Shown here in pieces: positions 1 through 9,566 of a stretch of 64,000 nucleotides of DNA. The notes under the pieces were generated by a model. That model worked only from the letters and a program-made list of their open reading frames with translations, did not search any database and was not told the DNA's origin. How positions within the stretch are numbered: position 1 is the stretch's first letter; the number at the start of each line of letters is the position of its first letter. Source of the DNA: Candidatus Obscuribacterales bacterium (GTDB taxonomy: Bacteria > Cyanobacteriota > Vampirovibrionia > Obscuribacterales > Obscuribacteraceae); assembly GCA_019752635.1 (NCBI GenBank), contig JAIELX010000007.1:62001-126000 (forward strand), read 5' to 3'. The translations under genes and the position numbers were made by a program.

Positions 1-1
1 C

Positions 2-616
2 GCTGCAGAACTTCGCAAGGATCTCGAAGGAATCAGAGACGGCAATTTCGCACCACCCAAACCAAGACCAGCTGTCACAAAGTTCGAGCTCGTTGCTATT
101 GCACTAATGTTCGTGCTTTTGCTAACAGGAGTTTGTGCGGCTATCAGCTGGCGGTTACAATTCGATCGAGACAATAGGAACAATGGCAGCAAGCCCGCGA
201 CTGCGCTCGCCAGTACCGACCCGTATAAGGACGCGGAGCGCCTCGATCAACTGTCCTACACCTATTTCGTAAACGGCGACTATGAGCGCGCCATTCCATT
301 ATTGGAATTCGGAATCAAGACTTACAAAGCGAATGGCGCTAAGAAAGTCGGGATGGGACGCGAGGACAATTACCTGGCGGAGAATCTCTCACACCTGGGC
401 AAATGCTATCTGAAACTTGGCAAGTACGCTGAAGCAGTTAGTCCCTATAAGGAATCGCTTCAGATTTTTCGCAGGTGGGGCAACTATGGCGGCGGCATGA
501 TGACCGAAGCCGTGAACGACTACGCAGACGTCCTGCGTGGTCTCAGTCGAAGCACCGAGGCGGAGGAAATGCTTCGCGACTACGCCGCCAACAACAACCT
601 CAAAAGCGTTCCTTAG
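2..616 (+). CDS. C-terminal part of a membrane Ser/Thr kinase-TPR protein (5' truncated)
   Basis: The frame is open from base 2, so the gene begins before the window. The first residues (AAELRKDLEGIRDGN) resemble the last helix of a bacterial Hanks-type protein kinase domain. A short Pro-rich linker follows, then one hydrophobic transmembrane helix (about residues 30-50 of the visible part), then at least two TPR-like helical pairs (around YFVNGDYERAIPLL and LGKYAEAVSPYKESL). Such kinases sense through the extracytoplasmic TPR part and signal from a cytoplasmic kinase. The kinase assignment rests only on the short juxtamembrane segment and on the occurrence of another kinase-TPR gene at 30.6-32.9 kb, so it is inference; the TM helix and TPRs are directly visible. 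Confidence 0.7.
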   Translation, partial: AAELRKDLEGIRDGNFAPPKPRPAVTKFELVAIALMFVLLLTGVCAAISWRLQFDRDNRNNGSKPATALASTDPYKDAERLDQLSYTYFVNGDYERAIPLLEFGIKTYKANGAKKVGMGREDNYLAENLSHLGKCYLKLGKYAEAVSPYKESLQIFRRWGNYGGGMMTEAVNDYADVLRGLSRSTEAEEMLRDYAANNNLKSVP

Positions 617-763
617 CCTCCCAATGCTCCCGCCGGATCAAGGCGAACAGGGGAGAACAAGTCCGCACGTCAGCTACTTCTAACCTTTCAAAACTCGCCA
701 CAAGTTTGAAACCTTCCTTTGAAAAACTGAGAAGGTCGAAAGAGAGAGAGGGGTACTTGAGGC

Positions 764-1393
764 ATGGATTCATCACTGCGGCGGCGCGTCTTCGCCCTAA
801 CCCCCGACGAGCAGCGACTCAATGCTGAACTCGGACTCGGTATTGTCGATCCCGGACAACCATTGATTCTGTATCAAGATCATCGCAAGGCGTCCCTTGA
901 ATTCACCAAGCGCCTACGCTGGCTTGTTCTGCTCGATCTGGCACTGCTCATGGCGCTGGAGCTCACAACACCCTCCTGGCTCGCACGGATCATGCTTGTT
1001 GCGCTGATGTTGGCCATTCACGGAACCGCGTGTTTCGCCATGCGCATGAAACTGAAACGAACCAAGAAGCCAATCCTTCTGATGCGCGAAGATGGCATTT
1101 CGATCGCTACACCGTTCTTGGAATTTCCGTTCATTCCGTGGGATGAGATAAGCGATGTTCAATCAGAACGCTGGCCGGTCCGTCTCAAGCTAAGCTCCAG
1201 GGATTTTCGCAAGACTTTCGCTCGCGGAACAAGGCAAACACAGGTGACTTGTTGGATACAGGCTCTGTTATCCCTTATGCAATGCCGCTCCATCACTATC
1301 CCGGGGTTCCTGCTACCACTTAGTACACAGGAAATTGAACAGCAAATCAACAGTCGACGCATTCGTTGGAACCGCTTAAATATGCGCGTCTAA
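764..1393 (+). CDS. Hypothetical membrane protein with two TM helices
   Basis: 209 residues. Two closely spaced hydrophobic helices lie at about residues 50-90 (WLVLLDLALLMALEL and ARIMLVALMLAIHG), followed by a beta-rich soluble part containing ILLMREDGISIAT and FIPWDEISDVQ. That arrangement (two TM helices, then a segment resembling a PH-like domain with an 'I.W.dI..v' motif) is known in several small bacterial membrane proteins of unknown role. The start is supported by purine-rich sequence (gagagagagggg) and ttgaggc just upstream. It is convergent with the next gene. I do not recognise a specific family. Confidence 0.75.
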   Translation: MDSSLRRRVFALTPDEQRLNAELGLGIVDPGQPLILYQDHRKASLEFTKRLRWLVLLDLALLMALELTTPSWLARIMLVALMLAIHGTACFAMRMKLKRTKKPILLMREDGISIATPFLEFPFIPWDEISDVQSERWPVRLKLSSRDFRKTFARGTRQTQVTCWIQALLSLMQCRSITIPGFLLPLSTQEIEQQINSRRIRWNRLNMRV

Positions 1394-1491
1394 TCGTCAT
1401 GCCATCATCAGCATTGGTTCTCAGCCTTTAGAAGCTCTCAAGGCTTACGCAGCTTCCAGACGCCAACCGGTAAGGTGATCCATAACCGGAC

Positions 1492-1520
1492 AAGGCAGGC
1501 ACCAATGTGGTCCCTGCCTT
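1492..1520. terminator. Hairpin between convergent genes, possible terminator
   Basis: An 8-bp perfect inverted repeat (AAGGCAGG / CCTGCCTT), extended after one mismatch by ACC/GGT around a short loop, sits between two convergent genes. There is no T-run on either side, so an intrinsic terminator is only suggested by position. Confidence 0.35.
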
Positions 1521-1588
1521 ACCCGTCCCTGCCAGCCAGCCATCTGTAGTTGTTCAGACTAGATCCTAGTCGGACAACAATTTGTCGC

Positions 1589-2128
1589 TTAGAAGTACTC
1601 AAACGAACGCGCGGAATCCCTCACGACGGGCAACATCTGCTTGAAGTTTTCTGAGCTCGAATAGAACACCAGGCGCTGCATGTACATCGCACCGGGTTCA
1701 TCCGTCTTACAGGAAAAGATCAGCTGATAGCCCTCACTTATGACTGCACCGGATTCGTCCGTTACTTCTTCAATCAGCTCCAGGGCCTTATTGCCATCGG
1801 GAAGTCGCACAGCATTAGCTTCGACAACGGTTCCCGCAATCGGAAAGAATGTGAGCACGGCTGCTTGCGCTTCGCGTGAACCGATTGTGCCACTGAGCAT
1901 GGTGGAAGTGCAAAACCGCAACCATGCATCAGAGGTGGCCGGTCGATCCGCCCGCATCCAAGTTAAGCAGGGAGCATTGGGATCACGAGCCTCAGCGCAA
2001 AAAACGATCGGTCTATTTGTATTGAGCGGATCTCCATCCACCGAAGCTAGAACGGTCCAGCCATCGGGAAGGGAAATGCGCCACTGGTCCGGTGAAATGA
2101 ATTGATTTTTCTTTTCTGACACTAACAT
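1589..2128 (-). CDS. Hypothetical protein, possible PsbP/DUF1795-like fold
   Basis: About 179 residues from an ATG at 2128, which has gaggaaagg five bases upstream; longer frames would run into the preceding gene. No signal peptide. The pattern (WRISLPDGW near the N-terminus, alternating beta-strand segments, and a closing FYSSSENFKQMLPVVRDSARSFEY helix) resembles the PsbP/DcrB (DUF1795) fold, whose members include chaperones loading large secreted effectors. It follows the 1004-residue repeat protein by 10 bp on the same strand and is probably co-transcribed with it. The fold call is by eye only; a link to the partner protein is inference. Confidence 0.7.
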   Translation of the reverse strand: MLVSEKKNQFISPDQWRISLPDGWTVLASVDGDPLNTNRPIVFCAEARDPNAPCLTWMRADRPATSDAWLRFCTSTMLSGTIGSREAQAAVLTFFPIAGTVVEANAVRLPDGNKALELIEEVTDESGAVISEGYQLIFSCKTDEPGAMYMQRLVFYSSSENFKQMLPVVRDSARSFEYF

Positions 2129-2138
2129 GGTCCTTTCC

Positions 2139-5100
2139 TCATCCACGACGTTTTTCTTCGACCGCTTTGCCATCTTTGTAGAAGTAAGTCTTGCCCGGTT
2201 CACCAGGGGCGATCAACTGCCCCGGGGTCTCCACAAGACCGCCGGTGCGTCCGGGAACCCGTCCTTTCATAGCGTTGAGTATGACGGACGCTTCCACCGC
2301 TCGGGCAGGCGTTGAGTGGTCTTCCGACAGCCCCCATTGATTTTGCATGTACACCATCGCAGGAGGTCCGGCATCGATACGAGTGATGTTCACAACGTGA
2401 TTCGGTCTGGACGCTGTTGGTCCACCGAACATTGCAGCCATGTTTTCGGCAAACGGCGGCTGATCCGCATTTACCGCGATGATCATGGAACGTGCACCGT
2501 TGGCTTCCCAGGCCGTAACCAGGTCGTCGACAGTGGTGACACTCACGACCGCCTTCTTTTCACCGGTAAGCTTGTATCTGGCGTCGACAATGTCATCCAT
2601 GTCAAGTCCGTTGAATGAGGCTTGTTGTGCTTCTCCGTCCCGGGGAACGAGTCTTCCCGCACCATCCGGCGTATTGCGGAAGGTGTATTTCGGTTGATAC
2701 TTGGCGTGCAAAGCCAGCGTATGGAAGACCCGTGTCGCCATGTCGCGTCCGGTTGAATCAGGCTCGCGCAGGTTGCAGTCTTTCAAAGAAATCTTGTCAC
2801 CGTTTGCAAGCGTAAGCTCCCCGTCGTTTAGCGCCTTTGTCACAGTTTGCACATAACGATCCGGCATGTTCATTGCCATTTCACGTTCAATTACGGCGAC
2901 GTTGCAACACCAGGAGTTACCCTGGTAAAGCTCGGCCGGGTAAGCAACGTGATGCATCAATCCTCGTCGCAGATCCGCCTGTTCCTTTTTACTCAAATTC
3001 TTAGCGGAATCAATTTCAGAAAGCGCCGCATAGAATTTGTCGAGAACTTCCGGCTTGTTGTGAAACTGCCGGTGAATTTCTGCTACGGCTCGGCGATCGA
3101 TATCGGGATGGTTGCGAACATATGCCCCTTCCACGCGAGTAAGAGCTTCGCCCTGTCCGTTGTCTTCTCGCTCCGGTCCCCAGCGATCGATGGTCATGTT
3201 GGGATTCAGTCGAACGCCGGTATCATCGGGATGATGAACACTGGCTTCGCCAGAGGCCAGAACACTGGAACGAATACCTGTGCTGGTAGTCCCTCTTGTT
3301 GTACCATCCTTTATGACATCAACACGTCCGGGAGCAAATGATTCGACAGTGCTGCTACCGTCTGCGTTTCGATAAGTAATTGAACCTGTTCCGGCATCAT
3401 ACTTGCCGGAGGTCATCTTCAAATTGAACAAATCGCGCTCAAATACTTTGAGCTTTTCAAACCGAGTGCTGCCATTGTTCACATCGGTGTAGACCAACTT
3501 TCCGGCCATGTAGTGGACCTTTTCCACTTCTTTGCCCGACTTGTCGGTACGAGCACCGGAGAACAAACCGATGTCGCGGTTGTACTTTATGTCGGTCTTT
3601 GACCCGTTCTTGTCCTCAATAGTGATGCTTTCAACGGCGCTGCCGTCGCTGGAATTACGCCTTGTGATCTTCCGCCCGTCTTTAGTTGTGTACTCCGCCT
3701 GTACTACCGACCCTTCTCTGTCCAACGCCTTGACCAGAGTCTCGCCATCTTTGGTTTGCCTTACTTCCTGCCTGCCGTTGCCAAAGTGCGTCCGCTCTAC
3801 TTGTGTGCCGTCGGGAAGCTCGGCCCGTGCTCTTTGTTCCTTTTCGTTCTCAAAGAGGATCAGCCCGTTCGCTCTTAGATCGATGACACCAACACGCTCG
3901 CCTTTTTCATTCTTGTATTCCGCCTGGTACTGTCCAAATGGCTTTCTTGTGAATTCAATATCCTTGCCGTCTTTCATCGTGACGGTGATCTTGAACGGCA
4001 GTCCATGTCCCTTTTCGTAGTCTTCTACGACTTTTCTGCCCCACTCGTCCTTGCCTTCACGCTTGATCATTTTGCCGGCAGCATCGAGATTTTCGACCAT
4101 GCCATTCTCGTAGGTTTTCGTGACCGTCTTATCGGCATTCTCTTTCTGTGACCAAATGGTGATACCGCGACGGTCGATTCGCATTCGCACATCAGCGTCA
4201 ACGACTTCGCCCTTCTCGTTTTTCTTTTCCCCTTTGAACGTACCCGGAGCATCGGGACGCAATTCCATAGTTGAACGATCTTTGGGATCGGTCACACGGA
4301 TGAGCTTCGGTGCCCGAACTCCGGCATCGTACTCCGCCTCAACCTTACGCCCTTTTTCGTCAGTCAGAGTCTGACGCACCATTTTGAATTCGGCGGCCGC
4401 ATTCTCTCGGACATACTCAACCTGGTCACCGCTGTTGGCGGTTTCCCATTTGCGATTTTCTTTAACGCGTTCGCTGTAGTTCTGATCAAGGGAATCCGGT
4501 CCCCAGGACAGTTTGATCTCCGACCCGTCAGCTTCTTTGAAAGATGCTTCACCAACACCACGTTCGGAAACCGTCATGGTAGAACCATCGTGCCATTCAG
4601 TAGTTGTAACTCCATTCGCGCGAGTAACAACACCTCCGTCGGCACGTTGTCCAGGAAGAGAGATGCGAGTACCGGCGGCTATCTTTGCCTCGTCAGCTTT
4701 ACCGGTTATCTCATTGGCTTTCATTAGGGCCGCAGCGTAGGCTTCCAATTGCTTGGGATCGGCCTTGTCACCGAGCTCTTCTTTAGCCACCGCCAGCGGT
4801 GTTGTTTCCGCAGCTACGGCTACGTTGGTACGGAATGATAGTACTTTCGGTTCTAAATTGTTGGTCGTAAATGACAGCGCTTTGTGTGCGTCTGCCAGGC
4901 GCTTTTCCGCCTTAGCCTTGTTGTCTTCTGAAACTTCATCAACAGTCTTTTCGCGTGGCTTCGCGCTAGGACCATCTTTCTCTTTGATTACCTGCATCCG
5001 TTCCGGTGTGGGTCCGAATGGTTTATCAAAAAGGTCTGTTAACAGCCTTTCTTTGGCAGCGTCCTCCGCATCTCTGCGTCCCGATGCTTGATCCTGCCCT

Positions 5101-5153
5101 GGTGCAGGTCGTGCAAGGGAACGATCGAGAGTTGCCTCTGAACTGTTTGGCAT
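2139..5153 (-). CDS. Large repeat protein with C-terminal papain-like cysteine peptidase domain
   Basis: 1004 residues from ATG 5153 (gagg eight bases upstream; begins MPNSSEATLDRS). No signal peptide. After an acidic/Lys-rich N-terminal part, residues about 180-650 hold many short beta repeats of YD/Rhs-like texture (for example 'DGxxxExxxxNG', 'YxxxDGRKITRRNSSDGS'). The last 300 residues are different: a helical part, then QGNSWCC (Q744, C749/C750), NHVVNI (H919) and QNQWG (N938). Order and spacing fit the Gln/Cys/His/Asn set of papain-like peptidases (papain Q19, C25, H159, N175), with C750 best aligned to the nucleophile. Architecture recalls secreted or polymorphic toxins or surface proteins, but the export route is unseen. 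Function as a protease is inference from motifs. Confidence 0.8.
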   Translation of the reverse strand: MPNSSEATLDRSLARPAPGQDQASGRRDAEDAAKERLLTDLFDKPFGPTPERMQVIKEKDGPSAKPREKTVDEVSEDNKAKAEKRLADAHKALSFTTNNLEPKVLSFRTNVAVAAETTPLAVAKEELGDKADPKQLEAYAAALMKANEITGKADEAKIAAGTRISLPGQRADGGVVTRANGVTTTEWHDGSTMTVSERGVGEASFKEADGSEIKLSWGPDSLDQNYSERVKENRKWETANSGDQVEYVRENAAAEFKMVRQTLTDEKGRKVEAEYDAGVRAPKLIRVTDPKDRSTMELRPDAPGTFKGEKKNEKGEVVDADVRMRIDRRGITIWSQKENADKTVTKTYENGMVENLDAAGKMIKREGKDEWGRKVVEDYEKGHGLPFKITVTMKDGKDIEFTRKPFGQYQAEYKNEKGERVGVIDLRANGLILFENEKEQRARAELPDGTQVERTHFGNGRQEVRQTKDGETLVKALDREGSVVQAEYTTKDGRKITRRNSSDGSAVESITIEDKNGSKTDIKYNRDIGLFSGARTDKSGKEVEKVHYMAGKLVYTDVNNGSTRFEKLKVFERDLFNLKMTSGKYDAGTGSITYRNADGSSTVESFAPGRVDVIKDGTTRGTTSTGIRSSVLASGEASVHHPDDTGVRLNPNMTIDRWGPEREDNGQGEALTRVEGAYVRNHPDIDRRAVAEIHRQFHNKPEVLDKFYAALSEIDSAKNLSKKEQADLRRGLMHHVAYPAELYQGNSWCCNVAVIEREMAMNMPDRYVQTVTKALNDGELTLANGDKISLKDCNLREPDSTGRDMATRVFHTLALHAKYQPKYTFRNTPDGAGRLVPRDGEAQQASFNGLDMDDIVDARYKLTGEKKAVVSVTTVDDLVTAWEANGARSMIIAVNADQPPFAENMAAMFGGPTASRPNHVVNITRIDAGPPAMVYMQNQWGLSEDHSTPARAVEASVILNAMKGRVPGRTGGLVETPGQLIAPGEPGKTYFYKDGKAVEEKRRG

Positions 5154-5539
5154 GGCGATACCTCGATGAACAATCTTAGGAAAAGCCCTCACCAGCGCTT
5201 TCCCCGACAACCGAAAAACTTTCGTAACCAACCTTGAGACTAAGCATTGATCATTTAATATTTTTCGTCACATTTATTCGCGCTCACATTAGCGTCCGCT
5301 AACCCGCGCCCCAAGTGGCTTTCGAGCCTGCAACACCAAGCGAACATTGCCTGCGCGATGCCGCAGGCATTTGTTTCCTGCAACAAAGCGTTAATTCGGG
5401 CTCAGTGCTCAGTGGTGTAAACGCGAAGTTGACAACCCGAGTTAACCGAGATTTCTCACATCTGAAGCATCCTATCGGCGACACACAGGCAAGATCGAGC
5501 AGGCCGATCAGTTACCTAAAGTCGCCGTTCCAACAGGAA
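5154..5539. other. Intergenic region with a short hairpin
   Basis: 386 bp upstream of the repeat-protein gene and downstream of the DUF4388 gene on the same strand. It must hold the promoter for the repeat protein; no clear -35/-10 pair was picked. A 7-bp stem (GCCTGCG / CGCAGGC) lies at 5349-5368. No convincing coding frame was seen. Confidence 0.5.
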
Positions 5540-8026
5540 CTATTCCAGAGTAAGCTCGCCGTCTTCCAGAATGATCTTCATCTCGACAGTACTCTTTCCT
5601 GGAGGAGCGGCATAGGGTTGCTTGGCAGCAATGGCCTTCAATAGAGTCTTATCAACGGAATCGACGGCCGAGCTTTGTTTTTGCTCAATGCGAGCCATAC
5701 CGTCGGGACCAATCTTGACGTCGAACTCGCAACGGCTGGCGGTCTCAGAATTGCTCGGATGCTTATAGATCGATTTGATGATGCCAAAAACAGTTTTCTT
5801 GTAAGCTTCAATTTGCTCAGGAGTAGCCTCTGTTGTCGCCGCATCAGGCGCTGTGCCTGCGGCGGGATCAGAGGCGGCACCTGTATCCGTCGCGGGAACT
5901 GCGGCAGGCAGCGCTGCGCGCATACGAGTTATGATGCTCGCCGCATTCACGAAGTCTATTTTCCCTTCTTTCTTGAAGGGCTCCCCAAGCACCACAATAC
6001 ACTTATCTTCGGTGACAGCGGGAATGACGCCAATGAAGAACAAGCCGGTTTTGAGAGGGTCTTTCGGCTTCTCCTGCTTGAAGTTGCTTTCGTAGACCTC
6101 GTAATAGAGGGCCGGGGTATCGCTCTTTGTCGTTAAGATGCGGGTAGTGTGTCCCCAAAACGGAACCGTGGGAAGAAGTGTCTTGAAGATTGTCGACTTC
6201 ATCGTATGGACCGGAACGGGAAACTCGACAAAAAGAAGGCGAAGGTTCGGACCTTCCGCAGTCAAACCGAAACTCTTCTTCGGCTTGGTCAGAGCACTTG
6301 TGTCTTCGTACTTAAAAGGTGCAATTGGCGGGTCGATAAAGTTAGCAATCTCCTGCGCAGTTGCGACTGCCACAGCAGGATCGCCAACGTCGGTAGTAGT
6401 TGATGTTTTAGTTGCGACCTGTGGAACAGGTTGTGGTACGGGCACTGGTCGCGGTGCAGACAAAATGCTGTTGATCGCCATAATAAATCCGATACCGAAC
6501 ATACACGCTCCGGCACCAACAATTTGCAGGCGCGAAAACCTACGCAAAAACGCCGGTTCTCTGGACTCTTCTTCGGGTTTGGGCGGGTGAGGCTCCATGT
6601 CGGGCACCACCGGTGGTTCATAGGACCGGCGCAAACCAGACGCCGCCTGCCGCGAAGAAACGGCCTGCTCTGAGTCATCAGCATCACTTTCAACAGCTCT
6701 CAGGCGCTTAGCGGCCCCAAGCTCGGACAAAGAACCAATCCAGATCATTTGCGAAACGGAAAAGGGCGGCATGTTTTGCGGATTGGCAGCCACGTACTGA
6801 CCATTATGGATTCCGATTAAACGCTGATCTTTGATCAACGCGGCGCCGTGATTAGCCGAGGGCAATAGTGCCGTATGCAGGAGCGTACGCGGCGTCAGCA
6901 ATGAAGAAGAACCGAAATAGTTTCCGGTAGCCAGCATTGGCGCGCCGGAACACTCGTCTAAGTAGAAAGCCTGAAGCACATCCCAGACAGCCAAATCAGT
7001 ATCGGCTCCGGGAGTTAAAGGCGGTCCTAACTGGCCGGTGCGGTGAAAGTGGTCTTTGCCAGCGTCGGCAATAACGCCCAGTTGCATCAAATCGCGCACG
7101 GCCAGCACTGCAGTGTAAGAGTCTATGCGCAAGCGTTCGGACAGCTTGCTCAACGGCAAGAAACCATCGAGGGCAGGCCAGAGTCGTTCGATAACCCAAC
7201 GACTTTGCGGAGGTACTTTGGCGAAATCGAAATTGGGCGAGGTTCGCACAAAACAGGCAGAAGGTCCGCCGAGTTGATCCAAAATGCGAGGCAGTTCTGC
7301 ATTGCGGCGCATTGCCTCAGCCGCCAACTGGTCCGTGCCCATCGCAATTTCCGGCACGTTCGGCCATACAACATCTTCATTAGTCATGGCATACATGCCG
7401 CCAGGACGGCGCCACATCAGTTCACAGACGGCAAACTCATTAGTCAAACCGGCGTAGACAGCGCGCAATACCTTTCGCTGGCGCAAGGCAATTCGAGCAA
7501 ATGGAATTTTGCGCTCGTCATACATGGTAAGTACGCCGTCGCCATGCCCCAAAGCTGCTTGCAAAATGTTGCCTGTATCACCGGCGCGCATCACGTTGGA
7601 GAAGGAACCGGGAGCAATCTGCAGCGGCAACGATAAGGCACGATTCAGTTCCTGCACCTTTTCCGGCTGCAGCTCCTGAATTTCGGTTTCCATAGTGACA
7701 GTGGCAATATCATTGTCGAAATAGCCGCTCTGCGGCGTCAACATGTTGAGCTGCGACAAGTAAAAATCACGCGCGGCCCGGCGATTAAAGTCCGGATGCA
7801 GTGAGATAGCCTTAACGGCATAAGTCAAATCAGGATGCGGAAAACGGATCATCAATGCCCATGGGGCTTCGTTGTAGTTGGTGACCGAGCTTGCCAGACA
7901 AACCACCCGACTTTTGGAGATTAGCCAGGCCTGTCCGATAATTTTCTCGGGTGTCTGGGTCCTATCAATGATGAAGCCGGTTGAATCTGCTAGTGCTTGT
8001 ACAGGTCGCTCAAGTACGGTGGCCAT
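5540..8026 (-). CDS. DUF4388 membrane protein with TonB-like C-terminal domain and degenerate trypsin-like N-terminus
   Basis: 828 residues from ATG 8026 (aaggaag seven bases upstream). Residues about 25-130 resemble a trypsin-fold domain (GQAWLISKSRVVCLASSV, later GYFDNDIATV), but the position of the catalytic His carries Ser and no GDSGG is seen, so it looks inactive. Next comes a DUF4388/PATAN domain (around GNILQAALGHGDGVLTMYD and RKVLRAVYAGL). After an acidic, Pro-rich linker there is one TM helix (about 505-527, IVGAGACMFGIGFIMAI). The periplasmic part ends with about 90 residues (IIKSIYKHP to the end) with the look of a TonB C-terminal domain (VKIGPDGMARIEQ). Domain calls are by eye. 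The architecture would connect a cytoplasmic PATAN signalling domain with the periplasm. Confidence 0.75.
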   Translation of the reverse strand: MATVLERPVQALADSTGFIIDRTQTPEKIIGQAWLISKSRVVCLASSVTNYNEAPWALMIRFPHPDLTYAVKAISLHPDFNRRAARDFYLSQLNMLTPQSGYFDNDIATVTMETEIQELQPEKVQELNRALSLPLQIAPGSFSNVMRAGDTGNILQAALGHGDGVLTMYDERKIPFARIALRQRKVLRAVYAGLTNEFAVCELMWRRPGGMYAMTNEDVVWPNVPEIAMGTDQLAAEAMRRNAELPRILDQLGGPSACFVRTSPNFDFAKVPPQSRWVIERLWPALDGFLPLSKLSERLRIDSYTAVLAVRDLMQLGVIADAGKDHFHRTGQLGPPLTPGADTDLAVWDVLQAFYLDECSGAPMLATGNYFGSSSLLTPRTLLHTALLPSANHGAALIKDQRLIGIHNGQYVAANPQNMPPFSVSQMIWIGSLSELGAAKRLRAVESDADDSEQAVSSRQAASGLRRSYEPPVVPDMEPHPPKPEEESREPAFLRRFSRLQIVGAGACMFGIGFIMAINSILSAPRPVPVPQPVPQVATKTSTTTDVGDPAVAVATAQEIANFIDPPIAPFKYEDTSALTKPKKSFGLTAEGPNLRLLFVEFPVPVHTMKSTIFKTLLPTVPFWGHTTRILTTKSDTPALYYEVYESNFKQEKPKDPLKTGLFFIGVIPAVTEDKCIVVLGEPFKKEGKIDFVNAASIITRMRAALPAAVPATDTGAASDPAAGTAPDAATTEATPEQIEAYKKTVFGIIKSIYKHPSNSETASRCEFDVKIGPDGMARIEQKQSSAVDSVDKTLLKAIAAKQPYAAPPGKSTVEMKIILEDGELTLE

Positions 8027-8237
8027 GCATTCTTCCTTGTCTGAATCCCTCAAATCGTTATACCACTGGCAGGTATAAGAAGAAGTCTACTAGCAATTGG
8101 ATCTTCCGTCTCCGAATTGCAACCTGAAGCCCCCCACTCTACATTCGAAGATTTTCCATCCAGACGAAACTTTTAGTGTTCCCAAGGGTATCGGTAGTCG
8201 AACCTCCGTGCAGCACCTTTTCACTGAAGGAACGACG

Positions 8238-9359
8238 ATGAAAAAGCACTTCAACACATTCCTATGCGGTCTCCTCCTTTCAGCAGTCACAACGGGGCTC
8301 GATTTGCTTCCTGCAAGCGCACAAGCCTCCTTTGCGGGAAGAGTCGCTACATCCAGCTACCCGGTAAGGGTGAACCGGGCAGGCGAGCAGTTTTACTACC
8401 TGGCACCGGGTGTCGTTGTTTATCTTCCCGGAGCAGGGGTGGCCGGTTCCGTAGTGCAGGTCTACTCCGGTCCCCTCGGGAAACAATGGTATGTGGACCG
8501 CACGGGAAAACGCGTCAACATCCCGCCGCCAACACAAGACCCCGTAGCTCAATCGGCACCGGCTCCCGTTGCCCCTGTAGCCTCGACTTATGCGCCTGTG
8601 ATTGCCCCCGTGATTGCAGCGCCCGCCGCTCCCTTTCCTTATGCCTACGGTTGCGTTCCACCGGTCAATGCCACAGGCAACATCAACGTCTATCCGACTT
8701 ATCCTGCAGCTACGGCTTATCCTGCGACGGCTCCAAGTACCGCTGCGTCGGCAACCACTAGCTATCCAACGACGACGTATCCGCAATCAGGAACGGTCAA
8801 CACCTCAGGCAGCGGTAGCGTCAGCACTCCGCAAGGAACCTACACCTATGACCATTCAGGCTCGACCAGCTACTCGCAAGGCAGTGGCGCAAGCACTTCA
8901 GGCAGCACCCAACTAACAACGCCAACGGGACAAAGCTACGACGCCGCTCACAGTGGCGCGGCAGGCGGCGAACCGACGGCGGCGCCCACAACTTCCGCAA
9001 CGGCGCCTGCGTCTGCAACCAATCAATCGAGCACGGCACGCCGCCGAAGCGGAGCTGAACACAAAGGACAAGCTTACGAAGGCAGAGGCTCAAGCAACAC
9101 GTTGCAGCGCGGTGGACGTCAGGGACGCGGAGGAATGCGCCCGGCAGGTGAGGGAGTGAATGCATTTGGTTCCGGAGCACACCAGTTCAGCACTGCGAGC
9201 AACGGGTTCAGTCACGGCGGCTTTGACGGCCGCGGTGCCGGCAGATTCAACCACGGCGGATCGAGCCATAGAGGCGGCATGAGCGGGGTTTCCCATGCAC
9301 GAGGTCCGGGGGGACGGGCAGGGCAAGCATCGCGAGTCGGAGGCGGCAGGCACCGCTAG
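8238..9359 (+). CDS. Secreted low-complexity protein, Ser/Thr-rich with Gly/Arg/His-rich tail
   Basis: 373 residues from ATG 8238, with gaagga a few bases upstream. A Sec signal peptide is clear (MKKHFNTFLCGLLLSAV ... PASAQA). A compact segment follows (FYYLAPGVVVYLPGAG and GPLGKQWYVDRTGK), probably the folded part. Residues about 95-270 are Pro/Ala- then Ser/Thr-rich, and the last 80 or so are Gly/Arg/His-rich (HGGSSHRGG, GRAGQ). Transcribed divergently from the DUF4388 gene. No family recognised. The basic glycine tail could bind nucleic acid or cell-surface polymer, but this is only a guess. Confidence 0.75.
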   Translation: MKKHFNTFLCGLLLSAVTTGLDLLPASAQASFAGRVATSSYPVRVNRAGEQFYYLAPGVVVYLPGAGVAGSVVQVYSGPLGKQWYVDRTGKRVNIPPPTQDPVAQSAPAPVAPVASTYAPVIAPVIAAPAAPFPYAYGCVPPVNATGNINVYPTYPAATAYPATAPSTAASATTSYPTTTYPQSGTVNTSGSGSVSTPQGTYTYDHSGSTSYSQGSGASTSGSTQLTTPTGQSYDAAHSGAAGGEPTAAPTTSATAPASATNQSSTARRRSGAEHKGQAYEGRGSSNTLQRGGRQGRGGMRPAGEGVNAFGSGAHQFSTASNGFSHGGFDGRGAGRFNHGGSSHRGGMSGVSHARGPGGRAGQASRVGGGRHR

Positions 9360-9566
9360 CCGGTTCCAGGGAAGGATCACCAGTCGCGACCATCCGTCAC
9401 CAATTCTCGAGATTTGGTGACAGCAATCTTGCCAGCACGCCACACACCGAAAGGCGGAGCCAAACCAATCCAGGCTCCGCATTTCGTTCATTTCTTGAAA
9501 GTTCTCTAAGTTTTGAACTTTTTGCCCGGAAGTTGCGTTTCTAAGAGACCCCGTGGACATTGGTCA

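Noticed and set aside
8950..9359. CRISPR-like or tandem DNA repeat in the Gly/Arg/His-rich tail
   Set aside because: Codon-level repetition of a low-complexity protein only; no regular unit or spacer.
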